Origin: Acidiferrobacteraceae bacterium | GTDB lineage: Bacteria; Pseudomonadota; Gammaproteobacteria; Arenicellales; UBA868 | Assembly (NCBI GenBank): GCA_002721105.1 | Contig: PBJL01000005.1 | Coordinates: forward strand, 3,525-11,612 | Direction: 5' to 3' | DNA: 8,088 nt | In this document: piece after piece, positions 5,472-8,088 of the stretch | Position numbering within the stretch: position 1 is the stretch's first letter | Layout: each line of letters opens with the position of its first letter | Notes under the pieces: generated by a model | The model's database searches: none | The model's input: only the letters and a program-made list of their open reading frames with translations | What the model was told of the DNA's origin: nothing | Translations under genes and position numbers: made by a program

Positions 5472-6929
5472 TTAGTCGAAAACTTTTCCGATCCAAGCAA
5501 GTTGTTTTGGAAAAATTTTTTCATCAAAGTTTTCATTAAAACTCTTTTGTTTTTTAGCTATAAAAATTAATATCCAAATAGCTATTAAAGAGACCAGAAA
5601 CCTAGATAATATTTTTCCTCCCACAACCAATTCCATAGCACTAAATAACCAAGCGACCAAGAACAATGTTATAGGTTTTGATAATGATATATTCAAAAAT
5701 TTATGCTGATCAAAAATAAAAAGCCCTTGGGAAATGAAGAATGATATTGCTGTTCCAATAGCCGCTCCAAGACTTCCATATTTAGGGATTAGCAAAAAAG
5801 AGATAAAGAGATTAACAACCACCATTATAGCAATAAAAATTCCTGTTCGGCCTAACCGTCCCTGGATATTAAAAAGAACAACATAAAGGCTTGAAAAAAC
5901 AGCACCGGGAATTACGGTGCACAAAACAAAAATTGTTGGTTGCGCGTCCAAAAATTTCTGACCAAAAATTATTTCAAAAACCCACGGAGCAATGGCTACA
6001 CAGGGTATTATTACAATTAGCCAAAGTATAATAATGGTAGGAGCAGTTTTATTAAGGTAATCCAACTCTGCATTTTCATCGATTTTTTTACTTTCTAGAA
6101 GTCGGGGCAAAAATATAACAGATAAGGGGGAAGCAAATGCAGTAATTGAAACCATTACCTGGTAGCCAATATGAAAAATACCAACTTGTTTATTACCATG
6201 AAAATATTGTAGAAGAAAATGATCTCCCCATTCGAAAAGGTAACCTAAGGCAAAAGTAGGTATCATTGGCCATCCAAAATTTATTATTTTTGAAATCCCT
6301 TCCCTAGTAATTTTTTCTCCACGGCATCTAGAGTTCAATATTTCGTTTATCCAAATTAATCCCCAAAATAATGCATAAAGAGCAATATACCATGTGATCA
6401 CTTTAAAAAAGGAGAACGCAAAAGATAAAAAAGTCAATAACAACAAAAAAATTATTATAATGATATCTGAAATTAAGGGTAACATTGAAAGAAGTTTGAA
6501 TTTTTCTTTTATATTTAAAAGGCTTCGCGTTTCAGCTAAAAACCATAAAGCCAAAAGATATAATAAAGAAAGTGGCCACCAAGAGGAGGGTAATAAAACT
6601 AGGTTTTCAAAAAATGAAAAGGGCTGGATTGTTAAAATCAATACAGCAAATATAAGCCCAAATAGAATTATTGGGTAGCGTGCCGCCCAAGTTTGAGTTA
6701 GTCGATTTGTCTCTTGCCATTCTTTACAACCAAAATGAACAAACGGGGCTTGAGTCCAATCTAATAAAATAGAATGAAAAAATGTGCTGACTGCAACTAC
6801 AATTGCCCACTTTCCAATTCCTTCGGGACCAATTAAATTGGATAAAAGAGATATTAATATAATGGAGAGAGGCGCTCTAATTAGCCTAGCAACTCCAAGC
6901 AAAAAGTAATTTTTTACATTGCTATTCAT
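5472..6929 (-). CDS. Wzx-type polysaccharide flippase (MOP superfamily)
   Basis: A 485-residue integral membrane protein, the usual length for lipid-linked oligosaccharide flippases of the polysaccharide synthase/MATE group. About 12-14 hydrophobic segments are visible. The family signature LIGPEGIGKWAIVVAVS lies at 32-48, and the repeat-like second half includes GYLFEWGDHFLLQYFHGNKQ and later PKYGSLGAAIGTAISFF, the classic 'G..GAA.at..s' of Wzx proteins. It would move undecaprenyl-diphosphate-linked repeat units from the cytoplasmic to the periplasmic face. The ATG at 6927-6929 overlaps the end of the upstream methyltransferase gene (TAG at 6922-6924) by 8 bases and has no strong Shine-Dalgarno, so translation is probably coupled. 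The Lys/Asn-rich cytoplasmic tail (KKQKSFNENFDEK) is typical. A diverged N-terminal copy remains at 204-449. No good terminator follows. Confidence 0.9.
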   Translation of the reverse strand: MNSNVKNYFLLGVARLIRAPLSIILISLLSNLIGPEGIGKWAIVVAVSTFFHSILLDWTQAPFVHFGCKEWQETNRLTQTWAARYPIILFGLIFAVLILTIQPFSFFENLVLLPSSWWPLSLLYLLALWFLAETRSLLNIKEKFKLLSMLPLISDIIIIIFLLLLTFLSFAFSFFKVITWYIALYALFWGLIWINEILNSRCRGEKITREGISKIINFGWPMIPTFALGYLFEWGDHFLLQYFHGNKQVGIFHIGYQVMVSITAFASPLSVIFLPRLLESKKIDENAELDYLNKTAPTIIILWLIVIIPCVAIAPWVFEIIFGQKFLDAQPTIFVLCTVIPGAVFSSLYVVLFNIQGRLGRTGIFIAIMVVVNLFISFLLIPKYGSLGAAIGTAISFFISQGLFIFDQHKFLNISLSKPITLFLVAWLFSAMELVVGGKILSRFLVSLIAIWILIFIAKKQKSFNENFDEKIFPKQLAWIGKVFD

Positions 6930-7875
6930 TTTTTAAGCATTTTAATCGCATCAGCCATTGGCCTCGTTTCTCCGGTGAAATTTGTTTAGCAAGCCAGGAA
7001 TCATAATCAGATATGTCGAATTGCCAAGGACCGCATTGTTTGCGAATGAAATTGATTAGAATAGGAAAGAATGGAGCATAAAAAGCTTCGTAGGAAACAT
7101 CGATTTCTTTGAATTTATGATTCTTGGCGAAGACTCTCATCGTATTTAAAGGAAGCGGATTTTCATATTCACGATTGAAAAGCCTTCTACCTAAACTTTT
7201 ATCATTGGCCTCAAGAATCAACCAGTACCCATTTGGCTTAAGAACTCGACATATTTCTTTGACAAAACAATCCAACTTTTCTCTGGGCAAGTAACCTATT
7301 ACCATAATATTTGTCACCAGATCAAACGAAGAATCTCTCCAAGGCAATTTTGTATAATTTGGAGGAAGAATCTGGAAACCGTTTTTGTCAAAGTTCTTCC
7401 ACCAATTGTCTGCAATCATATCTTGCCCGACCACTTTAAATCCGTTTTGGTTTAGCAGACCAATACTTCTCCCTCTTCCACAACCATGATCTAATATGGT
7501 GGCATTTTCAGGAAGCCTTATTCCCGAAAGATAATGATTTGCCCAACTTTCAGCCAATCGATTATCATTTATAGTTCTTTTATAGAATTGTTCTGTCCTG
7601 AGTTTAATCCAATAACGAAAGGGTAAAAGTGGATTGGAAAGTGGATTAATGCATCGCTTCAAAAGGTCCCATTTATTTTTTGGACGATCATATCCTTGGG
7701 TAATTTGGTGTTCAGGAGTCCAGTCAATTCTGTTTTTAACAAGTTCAAATTTGGTATCGCATGAAAGGCATTTTAGTTTTCCACGCAAGTTTTCTTTGAA
7801 AGGTTTCTCATAGCATATAGGGCATTGAACTAGACTGATCCACCAAAGGTTAGAGGTTGAGAGATTAGTTGCCAT
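6922..7875 (-). CDS. Zinc-ribbon class I SAM-dependent methyltransferase
   Basis: A 317-residue cytoplasmic protein. Residues 18-39 form a zinc ribbon with two CxxC knuckles (Cys18-Cys21 and Cys36-Cys39), of the Trm112-like type often fused or attached to methyltransferases. A linker follows, then the Rossmann methyltransferase domain with motif I ATILDHGCGRGRS (125-137). Asp152 in VVGQDM is the likely ribose-binding acid. LPWRDSSFDLVTNIMV (177-192) is motif IV, and EICRVLKPNGYWLILE (207-222) completes the Methyltransf_11 pattern. The remaining 95 residues are a specific extension. The ATG at 7873-7875 directly follows the TAA of the upstream gene (zero spacing), and the end overlaps the flippase start, so all three are one operon. 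The acceptor is probably a sugar or lipid-linked intermediate of the exported glycan; this is inferred from the neighbours. Confidence 0.85.
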   Translation of the reverse strand: MATNLSTSNLWWISLVQCPICYEKPFKENLRGKLKCLSCDTKFELVKNRIDWTPEHQITQGYDRPKNKWDLLKRCINPLSNPLLPFRYWIKLRTEQFYKRTINDNRLAESWANHYLSGIRLPENATILDHGCGRGRSIGLLNQNGFKVVGQDMIADNWWKNFDKNGFQILPPNYTKLPWRDSSFDLVTNIMVIGYLPREKLDCFVKEICRVLKPNGYWLILEANDKSLGRRLFNREYENPLPLNTMRVFAKNHKFKEIDVSYEAFYAPFFPILINFIRKQCGPWQFDISDYDSWLAKQISPEKRGQWLMRLKCLKNE

Positions 7876-8088
7876 TTATTTGACAAAACCTTTTAAAACC
7901 TTGAAAACATCTGAAAGGGTGCGGATGTCGACTTTTCGACTATGACATAAATTAAGAATTTCGTGAAACCAGTTGACGCACCCCCCCTTTACAAAGGTGG
8001 AAGTTCTTGCATGCGCTGGATGAAAATTTAAAACAATTACTTTTTGCGAAAGTCCGGGAATATTATAATCAATCATTTGCTCCAGCAA
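7876..8088 (-). CDS. Polysaccharide deacetylase-like protein, C-terminal fragment (5' end outside window)
   Basis: The frame is open to the right edge and ends with TAA at 7876-7878, 70 visible residues. KVIVLNFHPAHAR is the strand plus 'NFHP' motif seen near the end of NodB-fold polysaccharide deacetylases of glycan loci, where the His contributes to the active site. The closing helix and strand (FHEILNLC, VDIRTLSDVF) match the family's usual 'f..il.......f.TL.e' ending. The TTG at the very edge is not a credible start; the catalytic Asp and the metal-binding HxxxH motif would lie upstream, outside the window. A G7 run (plus-strand C run 7981-7987) encodes part of VKGGC and is read in frame. 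The gene heads the deacetylase-methyltransferase-flippase operon. The family call is moderate because only the last quarter is present. Confidence 0.6.
   Translation of the reverse strand: MLEQMIDYNIPGLSQKVIVLNFHPAHARTSTFVKGGCVNWFHEILNLCHSRKVDIRTLSDVFKVLKGFVK

Noticed and set aside
1..8088. Search for insertion-sequence ends, transposase fragments, CRISPR repeats, tRNA or rRNA genes and phage or defence genes
   Set aside because: None seen by eye. The broken genes show no terminal inverted repeats or target duplications, so homologous or illegitimate recombination explains them better than a resident insertion sequence.

Overview
The window is an AT-rich stretch of a bacterial surface-polysaccharide (O-antigen or capsule type) biosynthesis locus. 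The organism is probably a Gram-negative environmental bacterium: there is a Wzx-type flippase, a WbpD-type sugar acetyltransferase, sugar or lipid methyltransferases, and remnants of GT4 and membrane glycosyltransferases. No gene here is taxonomically diagnostic, so I do not name a genus. Hand-counted composition is patchy. The methyltransferase at 2185-2958 and the flippase at 5472-6929 sample at 25-30% GC, while wbpD and the membrane-protein remnant sample at 50-55%. This fits a locus assembled from different donors.

Layout, left to right. (1) 2-529, plus strand: the C-terminal end of an asparagine-synthetase-like protein, followed by the first 71 residues of a flippase that is then cut off, a few junk codons, and a plausible terminator at 576-606. 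(2) 635-2958, minus strand: an intact radical SAM/SPASM protein and, 476 bases upstream of it, an intact class I methyltransferase. The gap between them holds no intact gene. (3) 3136-3881, minus strand: a chimeric pseudogene. The first 26 codons belong to an NAD-dependent sugar epimerase with its own good ribosome binding site, joined to the C-terminal half of an unrelated membrane protein that carries two +1 frameshifts in homopolymers. (4) 4035-4592, minus strand: intact wbpD-like acetyltransferase. (5) 4614-5471: a graveyard with a GT4 glycosyltransferase fragment on the plus strand and a membrane-protein fragment with an in-frame TGA on the minus strand. (6) 5472-8088, minus strand: a tightly packed operon of polysaccharide-deacetylase-like C-terminus, zinc-ribbon methyltransferase and full-length flippase, with 0-base and 8-base junctions.

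How the genes fit together. The right-hand operon looks functional: deacetylation or trimming, methylation, and export of a lipid-linked oligosaccharide by the flippase. WbpD would N-acetylate a 3-amino sugar nucleotide, but its usual partners (dehydrogenase, oxidase, aminotransferase) are not in the window. The radical SAM protein and the 2185-2958 methyltransferase are probably tailoring enzymes with unknown substrates. At least four broken genes in 8 kb, including a second flippase about 47% identical over its surviving part to the intact one, indicate repeated recombination and replacement in this locus. I did not find a clearly new defence, mobile or regulatory system. The most unusual objects are the epimerase/membrane-protein chimera and the truncated second flippase.
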